33,091 nucleotides of DNA from Bacteroidales bacterium. GTDB lineage: Bacteria > Bacteroidota > Bacteroidia > Bacteroidales > VadinHA17. The stretch covers positions 1 to 33,091 of the forward strand of contig PLLX01000242.1 in assembly GCA_003141415.1 (NCBI GenBank), in the 5' to 3' direction. A program made the position numbers and the translations under genes. The notes beneath the pieces were generated by a model. That model made no database searches. It had not been told where the DNA came from and saw nothing but the letters and a program-made list of their open reading frames with translations. Below, piece by piece: positions 16,901 through 25,390 of the stretch (position 1 is its first letter; each line of letters begins with the position of its first letter).

Positions 16901-16963
16901 GCTATCTTCTGGAGCGAAGGGTCTTAGTCCGGGGAAGGGATTGAAATCTTTAATGTCTTTCAT
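13922..16963 (-). CDS. Membrane-anchored STAND ATPase with coiled coil and C-terminal WD40 repeats
   Basis: The 1013-aa protein begins with NPFPGLRPFAPEDSELFFGR, the hallmark of the nSTAND1 ATPase group. Visible elements are Walker A GASGNGKSS (48-56), Walker B VLLIIDQLEE (139-148), a sensor-like FIIATMRSEYLGEC (184-197), a DQLPVLQH proline motif (254-261) and a winged-helix-like ECLIRSWDRLKDWI (385-398). One transmembrane helix follows (about 489-510), then an alanine/lysine/glutamate-rich coiled coil (about 511-600). At least six WD40-like repeats lie at about 664-955, for example KGHNGEIKSIAF with DGQVLKW, NGHKGGIKSLIF with DGKVLKWD, and DGTVELWD. STAND proteins are ATP-dependent switches that assemble when a sensor domain meets a signal. 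Here the ATPase and the propeller should sit on opposite sides of the membrane if there is truly one helix. No enzymatic effector domain is visible. It lies 22 bp after the transporter-like gene. Ligand and output are unknown. Confidence 0.88.
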   Translation of the reverse strand: MKDIKDFNPFPGLRPFAPEDSELFFGRKAESDEVILKLLKNRYITVIGASGNGKSSLIFGGVLPKIMNLKIRDSSIWRIISFRPGNDPFGNLAVALSNGINDSAQKRIERDIILSDLLDNPGSFSDVVRKYILKHDDNVLLIIDQLEELFRYFSPGKADISHATVVKFVDFLVNSVNKPDVNVFIIATMRSEYLGECSHYKGLTGLINNSNYLVPDMGPENWREIIEGPVNFAGAKIDPKLVETLLDDLRDRTDQLPVLQHTMMRTWNLWRELDEPDKPISMADYDLSGTINNAVLLHAEEVYEELSQRGKEICAIMFKTITRKGSDNKGIRHPSDIETIKSIARCSNEELYDVVEKFMGPSRYFITLLEDVILTNNSVIDLQNECLIRSWDRLKDWIDNEASSMQMYLRLSEASALYQQGKTSLLRPPDLQPAINWRDQYKPSLSWAVQYNPAFERAMVYLRTSEKAYLEEEQNKNTLQKRKIKRTRLITRILGIIVFVALGFILFEYVQKLTAERQTILAEKQRIQAVNEKVKADSSVIIALEQKTISDSNAAVALQDAEVAKEQKNAADIQKSYAERNAKEALHQKNLAEEQRDGVQRLRMLSIGKSMSLKSLQLVGQKDLQTLLAYQAYLFNKKNNGTDNDADIYAGLYNVALQNGSINYRSYKGHNGEIKSIAFVPGKNEFFTSGNDGQVLKWSLEKKDQTLQVIYSGNDIIDVLAVSPDASWLACGSSNSSIRMIPLKGNNIGYEMNGHKGGIKSLIFSYDGKYLYSAALDGKVLKWDIAARTSINVSTGLMEITSLDISSKGNYLAGISTDGNVVIWNPEKNSDNFRIQTAGKNIKAVRFNPENNLLAIGDADGTVELWDINLHKKLSEVKAHSGQVNDIQFNTTLKQMATSGNDKKLKIFNIKDPTDLTEPPVTLTDNEGFVLVMQFSPDGQMIISGESGGENNLISRPSHVDYLVQDICNMVSRNMTQEEWNVYVGKDIPLEKTCLNNKINIKIEPIKSISKRD

Positions 16964-16985
16964 TCTTCAATCGTGTGAGTTCAGA

Positions 16986-19900
16986 TTATTCTTCGTTATT
17001 ATCTATATATTTCAAAATCTCAATTGAATTCTCGGGGAACTGAAAAAGATATTCTTCAACTGCAATTAAAGGCAAAAAGTAAAAAGAATAATAGTGGCCC
17101 TCCTGATACTTCCTGATCAGTCTGTCGATATTTCCATTGTAAACCACATGAACTTCTTTACTCTCATTGACATCGTCTAAGGTCCAGATGATGCAACCTT
17201 CTGAAGATGCAAGGGATTCTCTGTCAAGGTTTTTAATATGTCTCATTTCGAATGCCAGCGGTAACAGCTCATCTTCAATAATTCCTCCAAAATATTTTGA
17301 AAGGAATTGCACCTTTTCGAAAAGCAATTCTTTTTTATCTGTTGTTCCATTTATTATGTTATCCAGTCTTGTTTTTATTAAATCGGGAATTCTCCCGGAA
17401 GCAGAATTATAAAGTTCAGGCTTCGACCGTGCTATCAAATTTGCAGACTCTTCCTGAATTAACTCTTCCGGACTAAAAAGAAGCGCAGTCACCGATTCAG
17501 CCAGATCATCACATTCAATTTTTGTTATACTTCTAAGTATGCAGGCTTTCGTCCATAAGCTAATGAGATTATAATCGCGGTCTAAGATATCTTCAAGGAG
17601 CTTTATGCGCGCCGGGATTTCACCGGGAAAGAATTGAAATAGATTCATAAGCTTATCCTCATCGGGAACAGCATCAAAAAGAGAAATCAATTTTGGTTTT
17701 ATCGAATCAGAAACTACTACATCTGTCATTTCGAGTGCATAAATCACGCTCTCCATCGTTTCACTCTCTAAATTCTCCTTTATCATGGCGATAGAGCCTC
17801 TATTATAAGTGATTGACAGAATATTAAAAAGAAACTTGTTCCACCTGCTGATCTCCTGGTTAATTTTTTCGAGAAGGAAATTGTCATTGTCTCGTTCAAG
17901 AGAAATTTTTGCTGACAGATACCAGGTAATTGCGCCAATAACTTCAGAAGTTAATTGATGAAGTCGTTGTTTTTCATCTTCCGATGGCTTGAAATTACAG
18001 TCAATAAGACATTTAGCAGTGATTTCCTTCAACTGTCTTGAATTTGACCAGAGACGGGAAAACAGGAATCCTTTGGTCTCCATAGTGCATGTATTTCCTA
18101 AAAGCAGCAGGATTATTTTGCTTAATTTTGTATTTCCTGAGGTAACTAAATAAAATCTGACCAATTCGCCCTCTATACCCTGACCAAAGGTTTTTAGAAC
18201 TTCAAAAGCATCTTTTGCCAAACCGGTAATACTCAGACATTCACATATTTCTGATAATAAGTCAGTTAACTTGAATTTCCCAATCATGTAAATTGCCAGT
18301 CTCTTCGATTCAATCGAGTTATCTCTTAAAAGCCGGAGGATTTCTGTTGTCTGGGGCATCCTCGTGCCTGAAAGGAGTTTTATCGCTTCGTAAATCTTTT
18401 CATTATCAGGCTTAAGCGAAGATGAATTCTTATGTAGAAACTCTACTACTTCAGCTGAGTGCTGCCGCACTTCCTCATCAAGGCCGGCATTATTTGCAGT
18501 TTTGTTAAGAACAGGCAAAAGGTTGATATCCTTTTTTGAGTAGGCATAGTCAATTATCTCTTCAAAATACCATTTATTGCTGATTTTATTCAAAACTGAA
18601 AAATTACCCGAAATAAGACTAAAATGATCTTTTCTAAAGTTAATGTAAGCTGAAAATCTGTTTTTTAAAGTATCCTGATTAATTGAAATATCTCCTCGTG
18701 ATACTTCCTGAACCGCTGTTTCAGTTGCTTTAATTATGGCAGTTCTATGCTCTTTAAATAACCTGAAAGCAACAAACATCCAGATCAGGGCAAGAATTAA
18801 CTGAAATATTGAAAAGTGAATGAGTTTGATAAAGCTGAAAAGACCAAGACCAGTAAGGACAAGTCCCGAAAAGAATACCATAATTTCATTCACAATACCA
18901 ACCATTCCTGACTGGAGTTCAGGTCTTAATTTTTTATCAATTGATTGATAGATGACTTTAAATGAAGGAAATTCTATCTGGTCCTTCAGTGACTTTGAAA
19001 TGAGTCGGCTGAATGCAAGAAGAAGGAAGAATATCATAAACCCACTTGCTGCTTCAGGTGAATAACCCATTAACAGACCAATAACTATTACAATTGCCGT
19101 AAAAATCGCAATAAGTATCGGAGAAATGACAAGACAGGTTCGAAGACCGTAGTTATGAAGAAGATATGGAAAGACAACAATTTTAGTAATCAGAATTAAA
19201 ATCATCATGCTGCCTGTGAAGAGACCCAGAAAACGGGCCATATCGGCTGCAGCAGGATATTGTTCTCTCGTAACTGCCATGAATGAATATTGAATAGCAA
19301 ACAGAGTTATAACCGAAAGAGCTGCAAAGATGACCATAGTTCTGATGTAGGGGTTTTCACGAAAAACAACAAAAAGAGATTTCCTCATTTCAGATTTTTC
19401 ATGATATTGTTCCTCACCTGAGGCAGATTGACTTAACGGAATTGGAATCATGCTCTGGATAATGGTCGCAAGGATAACAGAAGAAGCACTTACCAGTAAA
19501 ATGTTGTGTAATTGAAATTTAAAAGTCAACAGGAGAGGTATAGTGAAAGAAATAATAATTATTCCAATTATCAGTCCGGTATCAGTGTGCCCGAACAATT
19601 TATTTCCTTGTCTCACGGTTAATAACCTGTCCGCTGTTCCCCAAAAACCGAGTAAAGCAAGAATATTCAAAGGTCCAAGCATTATAAATATAATGAATAT
19701 TATCCACTTTGCAGGTGAAAAAATCATTACGGACCAAAGGAATAATGTCAGGGAACTAATGACAATCAGGTTGATGATTGCGAAGTTTCTGAATTGCACT
19801 TTTGGCTGAAACCGTAAATAAAGTGATGAAAGGATAATGCCTGTAATACCGGAAACAATATATCCCCGTGCCATCATCTTTTCATCAAAAGTGGAGAGTA

Positions 19901-20027
19901 AAAGGGAATGGGCAGTTATATCAAATGCTCCGATAAAAATCCCGAGAAAGACCGATTGTGTCAGAAGCTTTGATTTCGATTCCTCTCCGGATTCAATTCC
20001 AAGGAGAGTTAGTAACTTATCTCTCAT
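16986..20027 (-). CDS. NTT/MFS-like transporter fused to a large HEAT-like helical-repeat region
   Basis: The 1013-aa protein has 10-12 hydrophobic helices in residues 1-423. The phrase FWGTADRLLTVRQGNKLFGH, then TDTGLIIG (128-155), resembles the conserved loop of ATP/ADP-translocase-like (NTT, Npt1/Npt2) carriers and related MFS proteins. The segment FPSFKVIYQSIDKKLRPELQ (353-372), then SGMVGIVNEI (373-382), fits the same group. From about residue 425 to the end the protein is soluble and alpha-helical, with irregular HEAT-like repeats (EEVRQHSAEVVEFL, ESKRLAIYMIGKF, SLWTKACILRSI, IQEESANLIARSKPEL). Classical NTT proteins are about 500 aa, so the second half is an added domain. Whether it transports nucleotides is not known; the charged residues that define transport specificity cannot be checked by eye. 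It is the first gene of a pair with the STAND ATPase and may be its sensor or partner. An imperfect -7-like TATAATTTG lies at 20050-20042. Confidence 0.75.
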   Translation of the reverse strand: MRDKLLTLLGIESGEESKSKLLTQSVFLGIFIGAFDITAHSLLLSTFDEKMMARGYIVSGITGIILSSLYLRFQPKVQFRNFAIINLIVISSLTLFLWSVMIFSPAKWIIFIIFIMLGPLNILALLGFWGTADRLLTVRQGNKLFGHTDTGLIIGIIIISFTIPLLLTFKFQLHNILLVSASSVILATIIQSMIPIPLSQSASGEEQYHEKSEMRKSLFVVFRENPYIRTMVIFAALSVITLFAIQYSFMAVTREQYPAAADMARFLGLFTGSMMILILITKIVVFPYLLHNYGLRTCLVISPILIAIFTAIVIVIGLLMGYSPEAASGFMIFFLLLAFSRLISKSLKDQIEFPSFKVIYQSIDKKLRPELQSGMVGIVNEIMVFFSGLVLTGLGLFSFIKLIHFSIFQLILALIWMFVAFRLFKEHRTAIIKATETAVQEVSRGDISINQDTLKNRFSAYINFRKDHFSLISGNFSVLNKISNKWYFEEIIDYAYSKKDINLLPVLNKTANNAGLDEEVRQHSAEVVEFLHKNSSSLKPDNEKIYEAIKLLSGTRMPQTTEILRLLRDNSIESKRLAIYMIGKFKLTDLLSEICECLSITGLAKDAFEVLKTFGQGIEGELVRFYLVTSGNTKLSKIILLLLGNTCTMETKGFLFSRLWSNSRQLKEITAKCLIDCNFKPSEDEKQRLHQLTSEVIGAITWYLSAKISLERDNDNFLLEKINQEISRWNKFLFNILSITYNRGSIAMIKENLESETMESVIYALEMTDVVVSDSIKPKLISLFDAVPDEDKLMNLFQFFPGEIPARIKLLEDILDRDYNLISLWTKACILRSITKIECDDLAESVTALLFSPEELIQEESANLIARSKPELYNSASGRIPDLIKTRLDNIINGTTDKKELLFEKVQFLSKYFGGIIEDELLPLAFEMRHIKNLDRESLASSEGCIIWTLDDVNESKEVHVVYNGNIDRLIRKYQEGHYYSFYFLPLIAVEEYLFQFPENSIEILKYIDNNEE

Positions 20028-20177
20028 AAATTGCCCCGTTACAAATTATAGCATACTAAATTAACAATTTAAATCAAAAGTTTAGTTTATCCTTTACTTT
20101 TTGATCTATAATTCATTGAATTTAATAAAGCATGATGCTGATCCATATTCCTGTTTTTGGATTGAGCCCGGTTAAAG

Positions 20178-20702
20178 TCATATGTTTAGTCTTGATTTAA
20201 CTAAAGAGAATAAAAGATTGATATCAGGATCAGTTCCCTCAACAATAAGATCAGAGCGGTCATAACATTTTTCGCGATCTGCAAGCTTTTTCTCAATAAA
20301 AGACTGCAATTTATCCTTATCTAAATCTTTTATTAAAGGCCTTTTGCCATTTGATTCAGAGAGCCGGTTTTTCAACTCACCAGGTGTTAGTTTCAGGTAA
20401 AGAGTCAGCCCGTTTTCTAGCATAAAATCCATGTTATCATTGTAGCATGGTGCTCCGCCACCGGTTGAAATTATAGTATTTGAATCAGATATTAGAGTTC
20501 TGAGAAGATGAGTTTCTACTTTACGGAAATATTTTTCGCCATTTTGTGAAAAGATTTCCGGAATAGTTTTCCCGGTATGTTCTTCAATCTTTTTATCGAG
20601 ATCGATAAATGACCAGTCAAGAAGTGAAGCGAGTTTTTTTCCTGCCGTTGTCTTACCGCTTCCCATGAAACCAATAATATAGATAATATGGCTTTTAAGC
20701 AT
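20178..20702 (-). CDS. aroK: Shikimate kinase
   Basis: The 174-aa enzyme phosphorylates shikimate at the 3-hydroxyl using ATP, the fifth step of chorismate synthesis. Walker A is GFMGSGKTT (11-19). FIDLDKKIEE supplies the Mg2+/shikimate-binding aspartates, STGGGAPCY is the shikimate-binding glycine loop, NGKRPLIKD is the lid with its arginine, and a C-terminal LADREKCYDRSDLIV carries the conserved arginine. I chose ATG at 20702, which overlaps the parC stop as TGATG; a GTG one codon upstream (20705) is a less likely alternative. The coupling shows that aroK is the last gene of the parE-parC-aroK operon. Confidence 0.95.
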   Translation of the reverse strand: MLKSHIIYIIGFMGSGKTTAGKKLASLLDWSFIDLDKKIEEHTGKTIPEIFSQNGEKYFRKVETHLLRTLISDSNTIISTGGGAPCYNDNMDFMLENGLTLYLKLTPGELKNRLSESNGKRPLIKDLDKDKLQSFIEKKLADREKCYDRSDLIVEGTDPDINLLFSLVKSRLNI

Positions 20703-23314
20703 CACAACTCAAGCTTCATCTGTGCAGGATCGTCATGGATAACAGGTTGCTGAGGTTCCTCATCTGATTTTTCTTCCTTTGTTAGCTCAACTTCCTTTTT
20801 AATAACGGGCTCAATTTCCTGGATATTTTCCACCATATAACTGGTCATCCTCTTACCTTTTGCTTTGTAGCTCTTAACGCCAATAAATTCAGCAACTTCA
20901 ATTATCTCATTATCCCTGCCCTTATGCTTGCCTCCGAAATAAATTTCAAAACGCGGATATTCTACCTCTGTGAGACTTATAAGTTTTGATTCAGCATCTT
21001 CATTTATAAAACACTGTGGTTTCTCGGACTCTTCAAGTATAAATCGTTTCACGTAGTAGAATTTTTGCTCAGCATCCCAGTAAATGACTGAATAGACCTT
21101 CCCTGGCCTGAACTTCTCAATTATAAGGATGTTATCTTCAAAATGGTTTGATAGATCAAAACCAACGATCCTGAAAAAGCCATTTTTGGTAATCACCAGT
21201 ATTTTATCATCAGCACTGAATTCACCGAGGAAAAGACCTCTGCAGTCGACATTAAGTCTGAATACTGCATCATCAAACCAAATCTTTCTTCCGCCCAGTG
21301 TTGAGAGACCTTTTTCTTTCAGACTAATTTTATTGACCGCATTCTTTGTGAGGATGTTACCCATCGATGATTTTCCCTTTATGTTCATCTGACCAAAATC
21401 GAATTCGAACATAAGTTTTTTAAGTCTTGCCTTGGGTTTATGATGGACTTTTATTACCTCTGCCTCACCATTCGGATTCACACTTAAATATACTATTTTA
21501 GAACCTGGAGTCCCCCTCGTCAGATTATACTCTTTATCGCGTGTTAGACCTGAAATGGCGCAACGTTTTGCAAGCAAGGGCCCATCCTTACCATCCTGAT
21601 AAACAATATTGTAAATAGTACGCCCATCATTTTTAAGAAAGATCTGGGCATAGAGAATATCATTTCCAACAAATACCTTATTGGCAACCTTTGTTATAAG
21701 ATATACTCCATCCTTTCTTATAACGATAACGTCATCAATATCAGAGCAATCGCAGATGAATTCATCTTTTTTCAGACCGGTACCGATAAATCCCTCCTTA
21801 TAATTTATATAGAGTTTCGCATTATTGGCCACTACTTTCGTAGCTTCAATTGTATCAAAACTTCTTAGTTCCGTTTTTCTTTCCTTGCCTTTACCGTACT
21901 TTTTCTTTATCTGCCTGAAATAGTTGATAGCGAATGGAATAATATTGCTAAGATGATTTTTGACCTCTTCAAGCTCTGTTTCGATTCCTTTTATATGTTC
22001 GTCGGCTTTTTTTACATCGAATTTTGAGATTCTCTTTATCTTTATTTCAGTAAGCTGGATAATATCCTCCCTGGTAACTTCCCTCAATAAAAGTTTCTTA
22101 AACGGATCAAGTCCTTTGTCAATTGCAATTATGACGGCTTCCCATGTTTCGCACTCTTCGATATCGTGATAAATTCTCTTCTCAATGAATATTTTCTCAA
22201 GAGACGACATATGCCATTCTTCCCGGAGCTCCCTGAGCCTGATCTCGAGTTCCTTTTTCAGAAGATCAACAGTTCTGTCAGCAGAATGCTTCAGTATGGA
22301 ACTAACCCCCATAAATGAGGGCTTATCATCGACAATAACGCAGGTATTTGGCGAGACTGAATATTCACAATCTGTAAGCGCATACAATGCATCGATCGTT
22401 TTATCGGGCGATACGCCAGGGACTAAATGAACGACGATTTCGACATTTGCCGATGTATTATCATCGATCTTTCTAATCTTGATTTTCCCTTTTTCGTTTG
22501 CCTTTATAATTGATTCAATGAGAGTGGAAGTCGTTTTCCCAAATGGAATCTCAGTTATAATGAGAGCTTTTTTATCAACCTTCTCGATCTTTGCTCTTAC
22601 CTTAATTACGCCTCCGCGTTGTCCTTCATTATACTTTGAAACATCCACCATTCCTCCTGTTGGAAAATCAGGATAAATAACAAATTCCTTCCCCAGCAGA
22701 TAATCTATTGTGGCATCAATAAGCTCATTAAAATTATGTGGCAGAATTTTTGAAGCCAGCCCCACGGCAATACCTTCACCACCAAGGGCAAGAAGCAAAG
22801 GAAACTTCACAGGAAGCGTAACAGGTTCGCTATTTCGCCCGTCATACGATAATTTCCACTCCGTTGTCTTATGGTTAAATATTACTTCCAGCGCAAATTT
22901 TGATAGTCTGGCTTCTATATATCTTGGAGCTGCAGCACCATCACCCGTAAGTAAATTTCCCCAGTTACCCTGAGCATCAACCAGGAGGTCTTTTTGTCCG
23001 AGCTGAACCAGTGCATCACCTATTGAAGCATCACCATGAGGATGGAATTGCATCGTATGCCCGATAATATTAGCCACTTTATTAAAACGTCCGTCATCCA
23101 TCTTCTTCATTGAATGGAGTATACGTCGCTGGACAGGCTTCAGTCCATCATGAAGGTGGGGGACAGCTCTTTCAAGAATAACATAAGATGCATAATCAAG
23201 AAACCAGTCCTGATACATGCCCGATAAAGCTGTTACGGAATGAAGAGCTATGGGTCCCGACGGAACTATTTCTGTTCTGTCTTTGTTGGTAATTTCAAGA
23301 TCCTCTTCTTCCAT
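20702..23314 (-). CDS. parC: DNA topoisomerase IV subunit A
   Basis: The 870-aa subunit cuts and rejoins DNA as part of the ParC2ParE2 complex that decatenates daughter chromosomes. The N-terminal breakage-reunion domain contains YASYVILERAVPHLHDGLKP, VQRRILHSM, HPHGDASIGD (about 91-100) and the catalytic tyrosine Tyr132 in APRYIEARL. A long coiled-coil arm (about 420-475) follows, then a C-terminal beta-pinwheel region with TKNGFFRIVGFDLSNHFED. An acidic/proline tail (about 840-870) ends in KLEL. The layout and partnership with parE point to topoisomerase IV rather than gyrase. At the position of the quinolone-contacting serine (next after HPHGD) this protein has alanine. The gene starts 32 bp after parE. 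Confidence 0.93.
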   Translation of the reverse strand: MEEEDLEITNKDRTEIVPSGPIALHSVTALSGMYQDWFLDYASYVILERAVPHLHDGLKPVQRRILHSMKKMDDGRFNKVANIIGHTMQFHPHGDASIGDALVQLGQKDLLVDAQGNWGNLLTGDGAAAPRYIEARLSKFALEVIFNHKTTEWKLSYDGRNSEPVTLPVKFPLLLALGGEGIAVGLASKILPHNFNELIDATIDYLLGKEFVIYPDFPTGGMVDVSKYNEGQRGGVIKVRAKIEKVDKKALIITEIPFGKTTSTLIESIIKANEKGKIKIRKIDDNTSANVEIVVHLVPGVSPDKTIDALYALTDCEYSVSPNTCVIVDDKPSFMGVSSILKHSADRTVDLLKKELEIRLRELREEWHMSSLEKIFIEKRIYHDIEECETWEAVIIAIDKGLDPFKKLLLREVTREDIIQLTEIKIKRISKFDVKKADEHIKGIETELEEVKNHLSNIIPFAINYFRQIKKKYGKGKERKTELRSFDTIEATKVVANNAKLYINYKEGFIGTGLKKDEFICDCSDIDDVIVIRKDGVYLITKVANKVFVGNDILYAQIFLKNDGRTIYNIVYQDGKDGPLLAKRCAISGLTRDKEYNLTRGTPGSKIVYLSVNPNGEAEVIKVHHKPKARLKKLMFEFDFGQMNIKGKSSMGNILTKNAVNKISLKEKGLSTLGGRKIWFDDAVFRLNVDCRGLFLGEFSADDKILVITKNGFFRIVGFDLSNHFEDNILIIEKFRPGKVYSVIYWDAEQKFYYVKRFILEESEKPQCFINEDAESKLISLTEVEYPRFEIYFGGKHKGRDNEIIEVAEFIGVKSYKAKGKRMTSYMVENIQEIEPVIKKEVELTKEEKSDEEPQQPVIHDDPAQMKLEL

Positions 23315-23346
23315 AAATAAATTTACGCTTCATTAAAATAGTTTTT

Positions 23347-25191
23347 CTATTTTTCCTCTTCTACTATATCTTCTTCAATTCTAAGGTTTTCAATTATGAA
23401 ATCCTGCCTGTCAGGTGTGTTCTTGCCCATAAAAAACTCAAGGAAACCATCGACTGAGTCGTTTTTCTTCATCCTTACCGGTTCGAGCCTCATATCCTTT
23501 CCGATAAATTTCGCGAACTCATCAGGAGAAATCTCCCCTAGTCCTTTAAATCGGGTGATTTCCGGAGTTGGTCCCAGAGCCTTAATAGCCTTGGCTTTCT
23601 CGTCGGGAGAATAACAATACCTTGTTTCTTTTTTATTCCTGACCCGGAAGAGAGGAGTCTGAAGAATATAAACGTGCCCTTTTCTTACCAGGTCGGGAAA
23701 GAACTGAAGAAAAAATGTCAGCAGAAGGAGTCTGATATGCATCCCATCGACATCGGCATCAGTAGCAACCACAACATTATTGTATCTCAGATTTTCGATT
23801 CCGTCTTCGATATTGAGGGCAGCCTGAAGCAGGTTGAACTCCTCATTCTCATATACAATCTTCTTCGTCAGGCCGAATGAGTTAAGAGGTTTCCCACGCA
23901 GACTGAAGACAGCTTGTGTCTCCACATTTCTCGATTTGGTTATCGATCCGCTTGCAGAGTCGCCTTCAGTTATAAATATTGTTGAATCAAGTTTATTTGA
24001 ATCATTCGTATTATAATGTGTCCGACAGTCCCTCAGTTTTTTATTATGCAGACTCACCTTCTTTGCCCTGTCCCTTGCAAGTTTCTGGATCGATGAAATA
24101 GCTTTTCTCTCTTTCTCTGAATCCTGTATTTTCTTAAGTAATACTCTTGCAGTTTCCGGATTTTTATGCAGGAAATCATCTAACTGTTTCTTTATGAATT
24201 CGCTGATAAAATTCCTGACAGATGGTCCCTCGGGTCCCATATCTTTCGATCCAAGTTTTGTCTTTGTCTGCGATTCAAAGATCGGCTCTTCAACTTTTAT
24301 GCTGATTGCTGCAATTATTGATGATCGTATGTCGGAAGGGTCATAATCCTTCTTATAAAAATCCCTGATAGTCTTAACTATCGCTTCCCTGAATGCAATA
24401 AGATGTGATCCTCCCTGTGTTGTATTCTGCCCATTGACAAAACTGTAATAGTCTTCACCGTATTGCAGTCCATGAGTGAATGCTATCTCAATATCCTCAC
24501 CGGTAAGGTGAATGATCGGATAGAGACCCTCCTTACCCATATTCTCATTAAGCAAATCAACAAGTCCGTTCCGGGAAAAGAACTTATTACCATTAAAATT
24601 GATTATCAGTCCGGAGTTAAGGTATACATTGTTTTTCAGCATGGCATCTACATACTCCGAAATGAAATAGTAGTTGCCGAACATTTCTTCATCAGGCTGG
24701 AATATCACTTCAACGCCATTTTCCTCGGTCGTTGGTTCAAGAGGACGGTCCTTAACAGTTCTTCCATGCTCAAATTCACTTACTTTAATCTGACCGTCAC
24801 GAATGGACCTTATTATAAATTTACTGGATAAGGCATTCACGGCTTTTACTCCGACTCCGTTAAGGCCCACAGATTTTTTGAAAGCTTTTGAATCGTATTT
24901 TGCCCCTGTGTTCATTTTGGAGACAGCATCCAGTACTTTTCCTAGAGGTATTCCCCGGCCATAATCACGAACTCTGACCTCTTTGCCGGTGATGGACACA
25001 TCTATTTTTTTACCATAGCCCGTCATATACTCGTCGAGAGCATTGTCCATAACCTCTTTGAGAAGTACATAAACGCCATCATCCTGTGAAGACCCATCGC
25101 CAAGTTTCCCGATGTACATACCGGGACGAAGGCGGATATGCTCTCTCCATTCGAGTGTTTTAATATGTTCTTCCGAATACCCAACTGACAT
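23347..25191 (-). CDS. parE: DNA topoisomerase IV subunit B
   Basis: The 614-aa subunit supplies the ATPase for topoisomerase IV. The GHKL ATP-binding fold includes [10 protein letters not shown] (Asn50), [12 protein letters not shown] (74-84) and [14 protein letters not shown] (109-122), with QTKTKLGS (308-315) as the transducer lysine motif. The TOPRIM domain has [10 protein letters not shown] (407-416) and [11 protein letters not shown] (476-486), which hold the Mg2+ ligands. The C-terminus includes [16 protein letters not shown]. Its length, without the gyrase-specific insert, fits ParE. It is the first gene of a parE-parC-aroK operon. A possible -7 element lies just upstream. Confidence 0.94.
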   Translation of the reverse strand: MSVGYSEEHIKTLEWREHIRLRPGMYIGKLGDGSSQDDGVYVLLKEVMDNALDEYMTGYGKKIDVSITGKEVRVRDYGRGIPLGKVLDAVSKMNTGAKYDSKAFKKSVGLNGVGVKAVNALSSKFIIRSIRDGQIKVSEFEHGRTVKDRPLEPTTEENGVEVIFQPDEEMFGNYYFISEYVDAMLKNNVYLNSGLIINFNGNKFFSRNGLVDLLNENMGKEGLYPIIHLTGEDIEIAFTHGLQYGEDYYSFVNGQNTTQGGSHLIAFREAIVKTIRDFYKKDYDPSDIRSSIIAAISIKVEEPIFESQTKTKLGSKDMGPEGPSVRNFISEFIKKQLDDFLHKNPETARVLLKKIQDSEKERKAISSIQKLARDRAKKVSLHNKKLRDCRTHYNTNDSNKLDSTIFITEGDSASGSITKSRNVETQAVFSLRGKPLNSFGLTKKIVYENEEFNLLQAALNIEDGIENLRYNNVVVATDADVDGMHIRLLLLTFFLQFFPDLVRKGHVYILQTPLFRVRNKKETRYCYSPDEKAKAIKALGPTPEITRFKGLGEISPDEFAKFIGKDMRLEPVRMKKNDSVDGFLEFFMGKNTPDRQDFIIENLRIEEDIVEEEK

Positions 25192-25208
25192 TTTGCAGAA
25201 ATTTTGCG

Positions 25209-25216
25209 CAAATATA
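25209..25216 (-). promoter_or_regulatory. Possible -7 promoter element of the parE operon
   Basis: TATATTTG on the - strand (25216-25209) matches the Bacteroidota -7 consensus exactly and lies 17 bp before the parE ATG. A TTG (25244-25242) is 25 nt upstream, longer than the usual spacing, and the leader would be very short, so support is only moderate. Confidence 0.35.
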
Positions 25217-25390
25217 ACTATTTACAACAGTCGTTTTTTGTCAATTTTTCAACAATCGAACTGATTTTTAACACTGAAAAAGTTGTAATCAGACAGTATC
25301 TAAAATATTTAGCTGATTAAATGATAATTACGAATGCAGGAAAAATGTTGATAAATGACGGAAGGGAGAAGAAATACTTCTTAACATGCA

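Noticed and set aside
16551-17027. A 158-codon + strand frame opposite the start of the STAND gene
   Set aside because: Antisense shadow spanning the end of one real gene and the start of another; no independent signal.
13922-20027. Calling the STAND/NTT-like pair a proven anti-phage system
   Set aside because: No nuclease, protease, TIR or other effector domain is visible and no defence island surrounds it; only the switch architecture supports the idea.
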